From: an uncultured Acidobacteriota bacterium
Lineage (GTDB): Bacteria > Acidobacteriota > UBA6911 > RPQK01 > JAJDTT01
Direction: 5' to 3'
DNA length: 64,000 bases
Assembly: GCA_951812665.1 (NCBI GenBank)
Contig: CATOST010000013.1
Location: 1 to 64,000, forward strand
Shown: positions 1-7,607 of the stretch, one piece after another
How the letters are laid out: each line of letters opens with the position of its first letter
Position numbering within the stretch: the stretch's first letter is position 1
The notes under the pieces: generated by a model
Database searches by the model: none
What the model was told of the DNA's origin: nothing
The model's input: only the letters and a program-made list of their open reading frames with translations
Position numbers and translations under genes: made by a program

Positions 1-1
1 T

Positions 2-406
2 CTGGCCTACAGTTGCGGCAAGACGGACCGCCCCGCGGCCGCCCTGATCAAGGATCTCAAGCGGCGCGGTCTGCTGGAGGAGACCCTGGTGATCTGGGGA
101 GGAGAGTTCGGGAGAATGCCCCTGGCCCAAGTCGCCGACCGGGGGGCCGACGGGCGCGACCACGGTCCCGACGGCTTCAGCATCTGGATGGCCGGCGGCG
201 GCGTCAAAGGGGGGCTCACCTACGGGGGGACCGACGACATCGGACACAAGGCGGTGGACCAGAGGGTCAGCGTCCACGACTTCCACGCCACCCTGCTGCA
301 CCTGCTGGGCATGAACTACCGCGACCTGGTCTACCGTCGCCATGGACTGGACGAGCGCCTGACCGACCAGTTTCCCGCCCGGGTGGTGGAAGAGATCCTG
401 GTCTGA
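2..406 (+). CDS. DUF1501 family protein, C-terminal part (5' truncated by window edge)
   Basis: The reading frame is open from the first bases of the window and ends at the TGA at 404-406, so only the last ~134 residues are present. The residues WGGEFGRMP, followed by [16 protein letters not shown] and the late [12 protein letters not shown] stretch, are the C-terminal signature of DUF1501 proteins, which belong to the sulfatase/alkaline-phosphatase-like superfamily and are usually exported by Tat. Their substrate is not established; they normally sit beside a DUF1549/DUF1553 protein. A second, different DUF1501 gene lies at 1516-2946 on the other strand, so this is a paralogue and not its broken copy. 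The downstream gene converges on it with a 22-base gap. Confidence 0.85.
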   Translation: MAYSCGKTDRPAAALIKDLKRRGLLEETLVIWGGEFGRMPLAQVADRGADGRDHGPDGFSIWMAGGGVKGGLTYGGTDDIGHKAVDQRVSVHDFHATLLHLLGMNYRDLVYRRHGLDERLTDQFPARVVEEILV

Positions 407-428
407 CCGGCGGAGCCGCCGCGCCTGC

Positions 429-1475
429 CTATCTCTTTTTCCCGGCAGAATCAGACGCGGGCGGCGGTGGGAACCGGCGCCGAAACGCGTCCATGTGGAC
501 GTAGAGAGCCGGCGAGCCTCCGGTGTGGATGAAGACCACCTTCTGTCCCTTTCGGAACACTCCCTTGCGGATCAGGTCGATGGTCCCGGCCATGGCCTTG
601 CCCGTGTAGACCGGGTCCAGGAGGATCCCTTCGGACCGGGCCACGAGCCCGACCGCTTCCATCATCTCCGGCGTCGGGAGGGCGTATCCCGGCCCCACGT
701 AGTCGCCGTTGCAGTCCACGGACTCCCTGGGAAGCGGGGATTCGACGCCCAGCCGGGAGACCGTCTGCAGCGCCAGCTCGTAGACGCTTCGCTCCTGTGG
801 TTCCCGGCCCCGGCTCACGTTCACGCCGGTTACGGGCAGCGAGGATCCGGCGCCCCAGAGCCCGGCCAGGAGTCCCGCCTGGGTCCCGGCGCTCCCGCTG
901 GGAACCACCAGATGGTCCACCTGGAGATCCTGCTGCCGGAGCTGCGCAATCAACTCCAGGGCGCAGGCGGCGTATCCGGTGGCGCCGACGGCGTTGGATC
1001 CGCCCACGGGAATCAAGTAGGGGTTCCGTCCCCGCGCCCGGCACTCACGGGCCAACTGCTCCATCGCGGGCGCCGCCTGTCCCCGCCCGGAGACGATCCG
1101 CAGGCTGTCCGCCCCCAGCAACTGGTAGAGGAAATTGTTGCCGCCGGCCTCGGGGTCGAAGGCGCCCGGCACCGGTTCCAGCAGAACCAGGTGGCACTCG
1201 AGGCCCTCCACCCGGGCCCAGGAGAGGGTCAGCCGGCAGTGGTTCGATTGAATCGCCCCGCTGGTGATGAGGGTATCCGCACCCTGCGCCAGGGCATCCC
1301 CGATGGAAAACTCCAACTTGCGGGTCTTGTTCCCTCCGCCCGCTCCCGGCAACAGGTCGTCCCGTTTGATGTAGATCTGCGGGCCACCCAGCAAGCGGGA
1401 CAGGCGAGGAGCCGGCTGCAGGGGAGTCGGCTCCGTGACATAGATTCTGCGGGGGAAGGAGGACAGTGATTTCAA
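429..1475 (-). CDS. dcyD: PLP-dependent D-cysteine desulfhydrase / ACC-deaminase family protein
   Basis: A fold-type II PLP enzyme of the D-cysteine desulfhydrase/1-aminocyclopropane-1-carboxylate deaminase family. Visible marks are the N-terminal FPRR..TEPTPLQPAPRLS stretch, IYIKRDDLLPGAGGGNKTRK with the PLP-binding lysine in NKTRK, SGAIQSNHCR, and the C-terminal VFIHTGGSPALY. The product would deaminate D-cysteine or a related amino acid to an alpha-keto acid plus ammonia (and sulfide); sequence alone does not separate the two activities. The open frame extends to 1622, but that would run into the DUF1501 gene. I chose the TTG at 1473-1475 because it gives the usual ~348 residues and has a GGAG nine bases upstream. 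It follows the DUF1501 gene on the same strand with a ~40-base gap. Confidence 0.8.
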   Translation of the reverse strand: MKSLSSFPRRIYVTEPTPLQPAPRLSRLLGGPQIYIKRDDLLPGAGGGNKTRKLEFSIGDALAQGADTLITSGAIQSNHCRLTLSWARVEGLECHLVLLEPVPGAFDPEAGGNNFLYQLLGADSLRIVSGRGQAAPAMEQLARECRARGRNPYLIPVGGSNAVGATGYAACALELIAQLRQQDLQVDHLVVPSGSAGTQAGLLAGLWGAGSSLPVTGVNVSRGREPQERSVYELALQTVSRLGVESPLPRESVDCNGDYVGPGYALPTPEMMEAVGLVARSEGILLDPVYTGKAMAGTIDLIRKGVFRKGQKVVFIHTGGSPALYVHMDAFRRRFPPPPASDSAGKKR

Positions 1476-1515
1476 CGTTTTCGGCTCCGAATGGCGGACT
1501 GGAAATGGGGACAGG

Positions 1516-2946
1516 TCAGGCAAACAGCTCTCGGACCGGTTTTCCCCGGCCGTCCTTGGTGACGAAGAAGGGCCGCTTCTCGACCTCGTAAGCCTGATCC
1601 GGAGGAATGCCCATGGCCGCATAGAGGGTGGCGTGGAGGTCCTCGATGGAGACCGGGTTTTCCACCACCCGGCAGGGGCGCTCGTCGTCGGTCCGCCCGT
1701 AGAGAAAACCGGGCTTGAATCCGCCCCCGAAAATCAGAACCGATGAGGCTTCGGTGAAGTGCCGGTGCATGCCGTAGTGGCGCGGCTCGGTCATCCGGTC
1801 CGGGACCTTGATCTGCTGCCTCACGCCCAGGTCCGGCTTGCCTTCGATGAGGGCGTCCCGGCCGAACTCGCTGGCCACGACCACGACCGTCCGTTCCAGG
1901 AGACCCCGTTCCTCCAGGTCCAGGACCAGTTGGGCGATGGGAGCGTCGATGGTCCGCTTGAGGTGGATCATCCGCTCGTGGCCGTTCTCGTGAGTGTCGA
2001 AGTAGCGAAAAGGGATGTACCCGGTGGTGACCTCCAAGAAGCGGACGCCCGCCTCGACGAGCCGGCGAGCCAGAAGGCAGCCCTGACCGAAGCGGCCGGC
2101 GCCGTACCTTCGATGACTCTCCTCGGGCTCCAGGGACAGATCGAAGGCTGCGGCAGCCGGAGAATCCACCAGGCGGTGGGCCTTGTCCAGATAGCGGAGC
2201 AGCGACTTCTGCTGATAGGTCGTGCCTTCTTGAAGAACCGGGCTCTCGGCCACCAGGCGGCGGTAGGCGCGGTAGCGCCGTGCGGCGCGGGCCCGGTTCA
2301 CGCCCTGGGGCGGCCGCATGGCCCCGGCCGCAGTGGCGGGATCGGGGATCAGCATGGGTCCGTACTCGGCGCCCAGGAACCCGGCCGTATGGAAAGCCTT
2401 GAGAGAGTCGCTCTCCGCACCAATCTCCATGTCCTGCCCGATGTCCACGAAGGCGGGCACGTCCGGACGCCGTGGACCCAGCGTGCGGGCCACCACCGAC
2501 CCCAGGTGGGGAGCCGCCACCGAGAGGGGCGGTGCATAACCGGTGTGCCAGTGATATTGGTGGCGGGAGTGGAGAATGAACCCCAGGTCTCCCAGACGGT
2601 GACTCCGGATCAGGGTGGCCCGGTCCATCACTTGGGCCAAGCGGTCCAGGCCGCTGGAGAGTTGGATGCCGTCCACCACCGTGTCGATGGCGGGAAAGGT
2701 GCTCAACACGCGTTTCGACTCGACGCCTGATTCGAACGGCGTGTAGCGCTTGGGATCGAAGGTTTCGGTCTGAGCCATGCCTCCGGCCATCCAGAGCAGA
2801 ATCATGGCGTCGGCCCGAGCCGGCAGGGGCGAAGCCGACAGAAGCTGTGGCTCCGGACTTCCCCAGGCCGCCAGTGCCGCGGCGGAGAGCTGGAGGAATC
2901 GTCTGCGATCGAAGCCTTCCGAGGGGTCTGGACTCAAGTTCCGCAC
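1516..2946 (-). CDS. Tat-exported DUF1501 protein
   Basis: 476 residues. The N-terminus carries a twin-arginine signal, DRRRFLQLSAAALAAWG, predicting export in folded form. The body shows the DUF1501 landmarks: MILLWMAGGMAQTETFDPK, then SEFGRDA and HYGMHRHFTEASSVLIFGGG in the C-terminal third, and SIEDLHATLYAAMG near the end. The fold is sulfatase-like, the substrate unknown. In Planctomycetota and Acidobacteriota such genes usually stand next to a DUF1549/DUF1553 gene; here that partner type lies 4.7 kb away at 7608-10052 with unrelated genes between. The PLP enzyme gene downstream is probably co-transcribed. Confidence 0.88.
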   Translation of the reverse strand: MRNLSPDPSEGFDRRRFLQLSAAALAAWGSPEPQLLSASPLPARADAMILLWMAGGMAQTETFDPKRYTPFESGVESKRVLSTFPAIDTVVDGIQLSSGLDRLAQVMDRATLIRSHRLGDLGFILHSRHQYHWHTGYAPPLSVAAPHLGSVVARTLGPRRPDVPAFVDIGQDMEIGAESDSLKAFHTAGFLGAEYGPMLIPDPATAAGAMRPPQGVNRARAARRYRAYRRLVAESPVLQEGTTYQQKSLLRYLDKAHRLVDSPAAAAFDLSLEPEESHRRYGAGRFGQGCLLARRLVEAGVRFLEVTTGYIPFRYFDTHENGHERMIHLKRTIDAPIAQLVLDLEERGLLERTVVVVASEFGRDALIEGKPDLGVRQQIKVPDRMTEPRHYGMHRHFTEASSVLIFGGGFKPGFLYGRTDDERPCRVVENPVSIEDLHATLYAAMGIPPDQAYEVEKRPFFVTKDGRGKPVRELFA

Positions 2947-3070
2947 GCTGGGTTCTCCGCCTTGCCGGACAGATCAGGATCGCCGTTCATGTTACGCATT
3001 CCTCGGGCGGGCTCGCAAGCTCGCGGATTGCGTCGACGAGCTGTCCCAAATCAGGGTCATCGGATGCGGG

Positions 3071-3688
3071 CTAGCTTGCTGGCTTGAGTGTTCCCTCGTC
3101 GTGATCGTGGCGATGGTCGTGGCGACCCTGGTGAAACACGGCGTGGAGCAGCGTACCGCCGACAAAGGCCTGGTAGAGCTCGAGCCCGTCCCCATCCGCA
3201 AAGACCCGGGCACCGATGGCGTACCCGGCGATCGTAGCGACCAGAATCGTCCCGATGCCGATCGACGCGACTCGGAAGCCGTGCCGGGGCCGCAAGATCC
3301 ACCAGATCATCAAGCCGACCGGGATTCGGTGAAGGATCACCGCGTAAGAGACGCGCGTGTCCTTGGACACCAGCGCCACACCCTCCAGAAAAGCGTGGAT
3401 CAACAGGCCCGACCAGCCGGCCAGGAGGGCAAGATTGTCGGTGTAGGGCGCGACCGAGCGGGAAATGCGTTCGATGAGATTCGGGGTGCCCATCCCCAGA
3501 AGGAGGACCAGAATTGCGAGAAAGCCATGATCTTCCCAGGAATGGGGCAGCACCTGCCCGAGGACGATCGCCGGAACGGCGACGTACATAAGCGCGTCGA
3601 AGAGGCGCACGGCGCTGCTTCGGTGCAGCCACCGGTAAAGGAACGCACCTATGACCGGAGCGGCGAGCGAACCGGCAAGCTGAAACAT
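3071..3688 (-). CDS. ZIP-like divalent metal transporter
   Basis: 205-residue integral membrane protein with about seven hydrophobic segments. The key pattern is LLIHAFLEGVAL followed about 20 residues later by ILHRIPVGLMIWW; paired helices with H-x-x-x-E and H-R-x-P are the metal-binding helices IV and V of ZIP proteins. The C-terminus is His-rich (HQGRHDHRHDHDE), as is common in zinc transporters. It probably moves Zn2+ or a similar divalent cation into the cytoplasm. The neighbouring CDF exporter on the same strand supports a zinc homeostasis unit. It is shorter than typical ZIP proteins (230-300 residues), and the extreme N-terminal helices may be reduced. Confidence 0.7.
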   Translation of the reverse strand: MFQLAGSLAAPVIGAFLYRWLHRSSAVRLFDALMYVAVPAIVLGQVLPHSWEDHGFLAILVLLLGMGTPNLIERISRSVAPYTDNLALLAGWSGLLIHAFLEGVALVSKDTRVSYAVILHRIPVGLMIWWILRPRHGFRVASIGIGTILVATIAGYAIGARVFADGDGLELYQAFVGGTLLHAVFHQGRHDHRHDHDEGTLKPAS

Positions 3689-3791
3689 TGGAGGAGTGTC
3701 TCCGCGCGAACCCGCGTCAGCGTCCGGAATCGGGATTCGGCGGCATCAGCAAATTCCTGCCAACACAGTCGAGCCACGGCACGATCCCGGA

Positions 3792-4760
3792 TTACCCGGG
3801 GGATACCAGGCCAGGGTCAACGGAGCGGTCGCCGACATGGTGATTCTCGTCGGGACAGCCTTCCGCCGTGTCTTCCAACTGAATCGTGACGTGCCGGATA
3901 CCGAAGTCACGGGAGGCGATCTCGCGGAGTTGGTTCCGAATGAAGACCATGTCTTCAATCCCGGGATCCACCAGAACGTGAGCCGTGAGGACATCGTAGT
4001 CGGAGGCGAGGCTCCAAACGTGAATATCGTGAATCGAGCCGACGCCCGGCACATCTTCCATTTGCCTGCATAGGCGACGAATGTCGATGTGTTGCGGCAC
4101 CCCTTCGAGGAGGACATGGATTACCTTAGCCAGCAGGCGCCACGAGCTCACCAGAATTAGGATGCCGATGATCACGCTCAGGATGGGGTCCGCGATTTTC
4201 CAATTGAAACCCCAAACCAGAATGCCCGATACGACCACACCGACGGACCCAAGAAGATCGGCCATGACGTGCTGGTAGGCACCTTCGACGTTCACGCTGT
4301 GCCCAGCCGACCGGTGCAGGATCCGGGCCGCGATGAGGTTGACCACGAGGCCAACGGAGCCGACGGTCAGCATCACCTCTCCCCGGACGTCGGGCAGAAC
4401 CGTGAAGCGGTGATAGGCTTCAAAAACGACCCACCCGGCAATCAGCCAGAGCGTGACTGCGTTCAGCAGGGCCGCCAGGATCTCGAGGCGGCGATAGCCA
4501 AAGGTACGCCGTGCGGACGCGGGCCGATTTGAAAAGTGAAGGGCAACCAGAGCGAGGCCGATCGACGCCGCGTCGGTCAGCATGTGCCCGGCGTCCGCCA
4601 TGAGCGCCAGACTTCCGGAGAGGATGCCGCCGATGATCTCGGCGAACATAAAGCCGACGATCAGCACCAGCGCAGAGGTCAGGTTGCGCCGGCTGGCGCC
4701 GCGAGGGTCGTGCGAACATCCGTCCAGGCCATGGTGATGGTGATGGTCTTTTTTGGCCAT
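3792..4760 (-). CDS. czcD: Cation diffusion facilitator zinc/cadmium/cobalt exporter (CzcD/ZitB type)
   Basis: 322 residues with a His-rich start (KKDHHHHHG), six membrane spans and a cytoplasmic C-terminal domain (about 210-300). The transport-site signature is in two helices: MADAGHMLTDAASIGLAL in TM2 and YQHVMADLLGSVGVV in TM5, giving the H/D-x3-D sites of Zn2+/H+ antiporters. The C-terminal part has SIHDIHVWSLAS, typical of CDF dimerisation domains. It exports zinc or related cations at the inner membrane. A ZIP-like gene follows 104 bases downstream on the same strand. The start at 4760 is shared with an A/T-rich upstream region on the border of the divergent rfbD gene. Confidence 0.9.
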   Translation of the reverse strand: MAKKDHHHHHGLDGCSHDPRGASRRNLTSALVLIVGFMFAEIIGGILSGSLALMADAGHMLTDAASIGLALVALHFSNRPASARRTFGYRRLEILAALLNAVTLWLIAGWVVFEAYHRFTVLPDVRGEVMLTVGSVGLVVNLIAARILHRSAGHSVNVEGAYQHVMADLLGSVGVVVSGILVWGFNWKIADPILSVIIGILILVSSWRLLAKVIHVLLEGVPQHIDIRRLCRQMEDVPGVGSIHDIHVWSLASDYDVLTAHVLVDPGIEDMVFIRNQLREIASRDFGIRHVTIQLEDTAEGCPDENHHVGDRSVDPGLVSPG

Positions 4761-4939
4761 TGTTTTACTTTACAACATCAACTCGACCGGATGTCTCACC
4801 GGCAAAGCAAATATACAAGGTTGAGGTCTGCGCTGTAGGTGCATTTTCCGCTTCAGTCCGAATTCCTCGCCTGGAACTGTTAATCTTCGAATCTCAGGGA
4901 CCGTACCGGATCTACGGAGCCGGACGGAGGAGACGCCAC

Positions 4940-5800
4940 ATGCGCAGAGTGGTCGTGATCGGGTCCAAAGGGCAGCTTGGATCCGATTTGGTGCGGGAGC
5001 TGGGCGTTCGGGATCGGATCCTTCCCCTTTCCCATCAGGATCTGGAGATCTGCGACCACGCCGGCGCGCGAGAGGTTCTGACCGGACTCCGTCCGGACGC
5101 CGTCGTCAATACCGCAGCCTATCATCGGGTCGACGACTGCGAGAACCACGAATCCAGGGCCTTCGAGACCAACGCGGCCGCGATCCTGAACCTGGGCCGG
5201 ATCTGCAACGACCTGGACGCGCTCCTGGTGCACGTGAGCACCGACTACGTGTTCGGCGGTGATGGTGACCGGACCTCGCCTTACACCGAGGAAGATCCCC
5301 CTTGCCCCTTGAACGTCTACGGGGCCTCCAAGCTGGCCGGCGAAAACCTGCTTCGAGAAGAGTGCCGGCGGCACCTGATCGTGAGGACCTCCGGGCTCTA
5401 CGGTCTGGCCGGAGACCGCAATTTCGTGGCCGTCATGCTGAGACTGGCCGAAAAGGGCCGTCCCCTCCGGGTGGTGGACGACCAGCGCCTGGGACCGACC
5501 TATACGGCGCATCTGGCTCGCAAGATGGTCCGGTTGTTGGCTTCGACGGCCCGGGGAACGGTGCACGTCACCAATCAGGGCGTGTGCAGCTGGTACGAAT
5601 TCGCCCGCCGGCTCTTCGAGTTGGCCGGCCTCACAGCAGACCTGACACCCATCACCTCCCAGGAATTCGGAGCCAAGGCCACCCGGCCGGCGTACTCGGT
5701 CCTGGCCAACGAGGCTCTGTCCCGGGCGGGCCTGGAGCCTATGCCCCACTGGAGCCAGGGCTTGGCCGACTATCTGGCGGGGAAACGGAGCGGACGGTAA
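4940..5800 (+). CDS. rfbD: dTDP-4-dehydrorhamnose reductase
   Basis: 286 residues. Rossmann motif GSKGQLGSDL at the start, VNTAAYHRVDDCE, STDYVFGG and the catalytic YGASK, all as in RfbD/RmlD, which reduces dTDP-4-dehydro-L-rhamnose to dTDP-L-rhamnose with NAD(P)H. The ATG at 4940 has GGAGGAG seven bases upstream; the frame is open further back to 4760, but that stretch has no recognisable protein similarity. It stands alone here: rfbB and rfbA are at the far right end of the window on the other strand, and rfbC is not seen. Confidence 0.9.
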   Translation: MRRVVVIGSKGQLGSDLVRELGVRDRILPLSHQDLEICDHAGAREVLTGLRPDAVVNTAAYHRVDDCENHESRAFETNAAAILNLGRICNDLDALLVHVSTDYVFGGDGDRTSPYTEEDPPCPLNVYGASKLAGENLLREECRRHLIVRTSGLYGLAGDRNFVAVMLRLAEKGRPLRVVDDQRLGPTYTAHLARKMVRLLASTARGTVHVTNQGVCSWYEFARRLFELAGLTADLTPITSQEFGAKATRPAYSVLANEALSRAGLEPMPHWSQGLADYLAGKRSGR

Positions 5801-6181
5801 CGGTAAGGCAAGGCGACCACAAGCGTCGCCGCTACCAGAATTTTCCTTGGTCGAGTACACGATCGGAAGACGTTCGCCGCGGGCGCGTGGTCCGCGCGGA
5901 AAAGGGGACAGTCTGTTTTTCTGGGACGCGGGACCTGTTTTTCTGGGACGGGGGCAGACGGGGGCACAGGTCGGACCACAAGGGTACCGGCGCCTTCGGC
6001 TACCAAGACGACTCAGGTGGTCACTTAGTCACATTTCGTCGGATTCTTCCGGAAACGCGAGATTTGCTGATTTTCTTGAGTTTCCTTCGCCTTTCTCAGT
6101 TCTGAATCGTTGTGGTCATCAGAGGTGCGAACCTCTATCCGCGCCGCGCCGAGTCCGAGTCGTTAACCGAGGACCGTGGCC
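5801..6181. other. Gene-free stretch upstream of the transposase, with repeat units
   Basis: No supported gene. From 5904 to about 5955 there are two adjacent copies of a unit reading GGGACAGTCTGTTTTTCTGG and its shortened form GGGACCTGTTTTTCTGGGAC. The GGGACAGTCT core reappears in inverted orientation on the right side of the transposase gene at 7285-7570. A G-rich tract follows (GGGACGGGGGCAGACGGGGG). The rest shows no feature I can name. Confidence 0.7.
5904..5955. repeat. Two tandem GGGACAGTCTG/TTTTTCTGGGAC units left of the RAYT gene
   Basis: The units start at about 5904 and 5929 and share the TGTTTTTCTGGGAC half. The first contains the ten-base core GGGACAGTCT; six copies of its reverse complement (AGACTGTCCC) are on the far side of the transposase gene. 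This matches the known habit of REP-associated tyrosine transposases of being flanked by inverted REP-like repeats. Confidence 0.7.
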
Positions 6182-7117
6182 ATGGCCCGAACCGCACGAC
6201 ACAAAAGCACAGAAGCCGCCTTCTATCACCTCACCAATCGAGTCGCCGGCGATCCCGATTGGTTCCCCTTTAAAAACGACCAAGCCCGGCGCAAACTCCA
6301 GAACATGATGTTGTTCTACGTCAATGCCTACCGCTGTCGTTTGGCCGCTTTCCAGATCATGGGGAATCACTTCCACTTCGTCGTCCATTTTGAGAAACCC
6401 CGCGCCTTGTCCCGCGACGAGTTGATGGACAGCTCCCACAAGCTTTATGGACGACAGGCAGAGAAGAAAACTGCCGATTGGACCGTCCCCCAGTGGGAGG
6501 CTTTCAACCAGCGTCTCTTTGACGTGTCGAAACTGATGCAGAACGTGGGCGGGCAGTATGCTCTGTGGTTCAACCGCAATTTCGAACGGCGAGGCCATCT
6601 TTGGAGTGATCGTTTCAAGAACTCGGAACTCTTGGGAAGCGAAGCCGTCCAAGACGCCATCCTCTACGTGGAACTCAACGCCGTCCGAGCCGGACTGGTC
6701 AAGCGGCCCGAGCAGTGGAAGTCGGGCTCGGCCCGCTGGAGACTCACCGGCGAGGATCAAGATCTGATTCCACTGGAGGAACTGTTTCCCTCGGATCCCG
6801 GAACCGACGTGTACAGCAGTTACCGGGCTCGCTTGTACTATCGAGGAGCCGTCCCCACCCGGGAGAACCAGGCCGCGATCCCCCGGTGGATCCTCCATCA
6901 GGAGCAGCAACGTGGATTTACCCGAGCCGGAGCATTTCGCCGACGTTTGCGATTTCTGACGGACGGATTGGCCGTCGGGCCGGCAGAGAAGGTGGCGCAG
7001 TTGCTGGCGACGTATCGGCAGCAAGGTCGCTACCGACGTCGCCGACACCCCATCCCCCAACTGGGCGGAGTGCTGTTTTCCCTGCGGGAGCAGCGCTCGC
7101 ACGCCTTCGTCACGTAG
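6182..7117 (+). CDS. REP-associated tyrosine transposase (RAYT, IS200-like Y1 family)
   Basis: About 311 residues. A Y1-type HUH nuclease: MGNHFHFVVHF supplies the HFH metal-binding pair, and the region MQNVGGQYALWFNRNFERRG supplies the likely nucleophilic tyrosine, followed by GHLWSDRFK and AILYVELNAVRAGL, all characteristic of the RAYT branch and not of autonomous IS200 elements. Such proteins cut single-stranded DNA at REP hairpins. It starts at ATG 6182 (GAGG nine bases upstream); a GTG at 6176 is an alternative. Inverted repeats lie on both sides. No typical insertion-sequence ends were recognised, so it is probably a domesticated, immobile gene. Confidence 0.85.
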   Translation: MARTARHKSTEAAFYHLTNRVAGDPDWFPFKNDQARRKLQNMMLFYVNAYRCRLAAFQIMGNHFHFVVHFEKPRALSRDELMDSSHKLYGRQAEKKTADWTVPQWEAFNQRLFDVSKLMQNVGGQYALWFNRNFERRGHLWSDRFKNSELLGSEAVQDAILYVELNAVRAGLVKRPEQWKSGSARWRLTGEDQDLIPLEELFPSDPGTDVYSSYRARLYYRGAVPTRENQAAIPRWILHQEQQRGFTRAGAFRRRLRFLTDGLAVGPAEKVAQLLATYRQQGRYRRRRHPIPQLGGVLFSLREQRSHAFVT

Positions 7118-7197
7118 ACTCGCCTGATCGCCGACCGTCGATCCTGCCACCCCGGCACCGAACGACCCAGATCACGGAAACCACCCAATAGACTCTG

Positions 7198-7250
7198 GAC
7201 TTTCCCCATTGTTCTCATTGTTCTGATGGTTCAGGAGAACAGGGGAAGCG
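7198..7250. repeat. Dispersed imperfect palindrome, copy 1
   Basis: Begins GACTTTCCCCATTGTTC and ends GGAGAACAGGGGAAGC, so its ends are imperfect inverted repeats (CTTTCCCC facing GGGGAAG). A second copy with the same ends and a shorter, different centre is at 56481-56522. It sits just downstream of the RAYT gene. Confidence 0.5.
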
Positions 7251-7284
7251 AGACCGGGAAATCGAGACCGAGACCGGGAAATCA

Positions 7285-7570
7285 AGACTGTCCCTTTCGC
7301 TGGAAATCGCGCTCTGGAAATCGAATCGAGACTGTCCCTTTCCGTCCGCTCGAGATCGAGACTGTCCCTTTCCATCCCGCGTCCCGCGCCCCGCGAGACT
7401 GTCCCTTTCCGGAGGGGGAACCTTTCCGGAGGGGGAACTTCAGCGAATGGTCTGGAACTCGGGGGAGAGGAAAAGAGACCGGGAAATCGAGACTGTCCCT
7501 TTCCGTCCCGTCCCTTTCCGCGTCCCGCGTCCCGCGCGTCCCTGGGTGGAAATCGAGACTGTCCCTTTCC
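7285..7570. repeat. Cluster of six GAGACTGTCCCTTTC repeats right of the RAYT gene
   Basis: Copies of (G)AGACTGTCCCTTTC start at 7285, 7328, 7358, 7395, 7489 and 7555, often preceded by GGAAATC. Spacing is irregular (30 to 94 bases), and low-complexity GTCCCGCG and G-runs lie between. The unit is the reverse complement of the GGGACAGTCT core left of the transposase. The irregular spacing and shortness exclude CRISPR. These are best read as REP-like targets of the neighbouring RAYT. Confidence 0.75.
7440..7475 (-). pseudogene. Remnant of the last 11 codons of a DUF1553-type gene
   Basis: On the minus strand this reads LFLSPEFQTIR followed by TGA. The intact gene starting its stop codon at 7608 ends LFLSPEFQTVR-TGA. 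The two 36-base stretches differ mostly at synonymous positions (TCC/TCG, ACC-ATT/ACA-GTC). The similarity fades outside the tail, where repeat units begin. It looks like the broken 3' end of a paralogous or duplicated DUF1553 gene. Confidence 0.6.
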
Positions 7571-7607
7571 GTCCGGGGGGGGGGCCGCGTCCGGGGGGGG
7601 CCGAACT

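Noticed and set aside
4758-4785. A/T-rich TTGTAAAGTAAAACAA in front of the CDF gene as a metal-regulator operator
   Set aside because: Only the outer four bases are symmetrical, and no known zinc regulator box fits.
7285-7570. Possible CRISPR array
   Set aside because: The repeats are only ~15 bases, the spacing is irregular (30-94 bases), and no cas genes are near.
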